Source of the DNA: Sphingomonadales bacterium UBA1936
Lineage (GTDB): Bacteria; Pseudomonadota; Alphaproteobacteria; Sphingomonadales; Sphingomonadaceae
Direction of reading: 5' to 3'
Length of the DNA stretch: 6,101 nucleotides
NCBI GenBank assembly: GCA_002336985.1
Contig: DDFE01000083.1
Location: 7,054-13,154 of the forward strand
Shown piece by piece: positions 5,805 to 6,101 of the stretch. Within the stretch, counting starts at the first letter, position 1. The number at the start of each line of letters is the position of its first letter. The notes under the pieces were generated by a model. It was given only the letters and a program-made list of their open reading frames with translations. It did no database searches and had not been told where the DNA came from. The position numbers were made by a program, and so were the translations under genes.

Positions 5805-6101
5805 GTGACCGATCTCCTCGACAACGACCGCAATTTCGCGCTGTTGCATGCGCCATCGCCTGCGCGCGCCTCGATTTCGGCCCTGTGGACGCTCGACCAG
5901 CGACTGGGTGCGATCGTCGCAGGAACGACGCAGCCGATGGTCGGCCAGATGCGGATGACCTGGTGGCATGAGGCGCTAACGACCCTGAAGCCGAATGGCC
6001 GGCGTGGCGAGCCCGTGCTCGATGCGTTGGCGGACAATGTATTGGGACGTATGGGTATCGATGGCGTTGCACTCGCCCGGCTCGTGGAGGGGTGGGAGGT
6101 C
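5805..6101 (+). CDS. Squalene/phytoene-synthase-family protein, NDUFAF6-like (5' part only)
   Basis: The first 99 codons are present and the window ends before the stop. The product begins VTDLLDNDRNFALLHAPSPA, then ISALWTLDQRLGAIV and MVGQMRMTWWHEAL. The MRMTWWHEAL stretch (about 49-58) matches the conserved MR-x-x-W/F-W segment of the trans-isoprenyl diphosphate synthase fold (HpnC/HpnD/CrtB) and especially NDUFAF6, which has MRMQFW there. Where true synthases carry the first DxxxD magnesium-binding motif, this protein has LDQRLG with a single Asp, so it is probably not a catalytic synthase. NDUFAF6 is a complex I assembly factor in mitochondria; a similar bacterial role is inference. GTG at 5805 is the only good start in this frame before the TAA at 5763. 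No clear Shine-Dalgarno precedes it. ATGs at 5779 and 5791 are out of frame. Confidence 0.75.
   Translation, partial: MTDLLDNDRNFALLHAPSPARASISALWTLDQRLGAIVAGTTQPMVGQMRMTWWHEALTTLKPNGRRGEPVLDALADNVLGRMGIDGVALARLVEGWEV

Noticed and set aside
5646..5969. Minus-strand open frame of 107 codons spanning the divergent promoter region
   Set aside because: It overlaps the start of the TadG-like gene, the AT-rich intergenic region and the phytoene-synthase-family gene, with no recognisable protein motif.

Overview
The window looks like chromosomal DNA of a GC-rich alphaproteobacterium, most likely a sphingomonad. The clues are a pyruvate dehydrogenase E1-beta subunit carrying its own lipoyl domain, E1 subunits of the alphaproteobacterial/mitochondrial type, a compact TadG/TadE/TadE cluster, and a phytoene-synthase-fold protein of the NDUFAF6-like kind. 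The genus is inferred from protein resemblance, not from a database match.

Layout. Positions 1-87 are a short leader with a candidate promoter. Plus strand 88-2498 is pdhA-pdhB, encoding the alpha and beta subunits of pyruvate dehydrogenase E1, joined by a TGATG stop/start overlap. The E2 (pdhC) and E3 (lpd) genes do not follow, so they must lie elsewhere. Three bases after the pdhB stop, the end of a minus-strand operon is met head-on. That operon reads from 5700 down to 2502: a TadG-like protein with a split von Willebrand A domain (629 aa), a TadE-like pseudopilin (199 aa) and a second TadE-like pseudopilin (238 aa). Its cistrons are linked by two ATGA overlaps. Positions 5701-5804 are a divergent AT-richer intergenic region with repeated GTTAA/CTAAC elements. 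From 5805 to the window edge runs the first 99 codons of a squalene/phytoene-synthase-family protein.

Function. pdhA and pdhB make the E1 heterotetramer that decarboxylates pyruvate with thiamine diphosphate and reductively acetylates lipoyl groups. The three tad-type proteins all share an N-terminal R-x-R-R-D-x-x-G motif followed by a hydrophobic segment. They probably act together at the inner membrane and periplasm in Flp/Tad pilus-type assembly, although no motor, secretin or pilin gene is visible here. The last gene probably belongs to the non-enzymatic NDUFAF6-like branch.

Nothing here is clearly a new system. The best leads are the large insert inside the TadG vWA domain, the shared N-terminal signature and paired cysteines of the tad proteins, a calcium-loop-like motif in one TadE, and the degenerate aspartate motif in the terminal gene.
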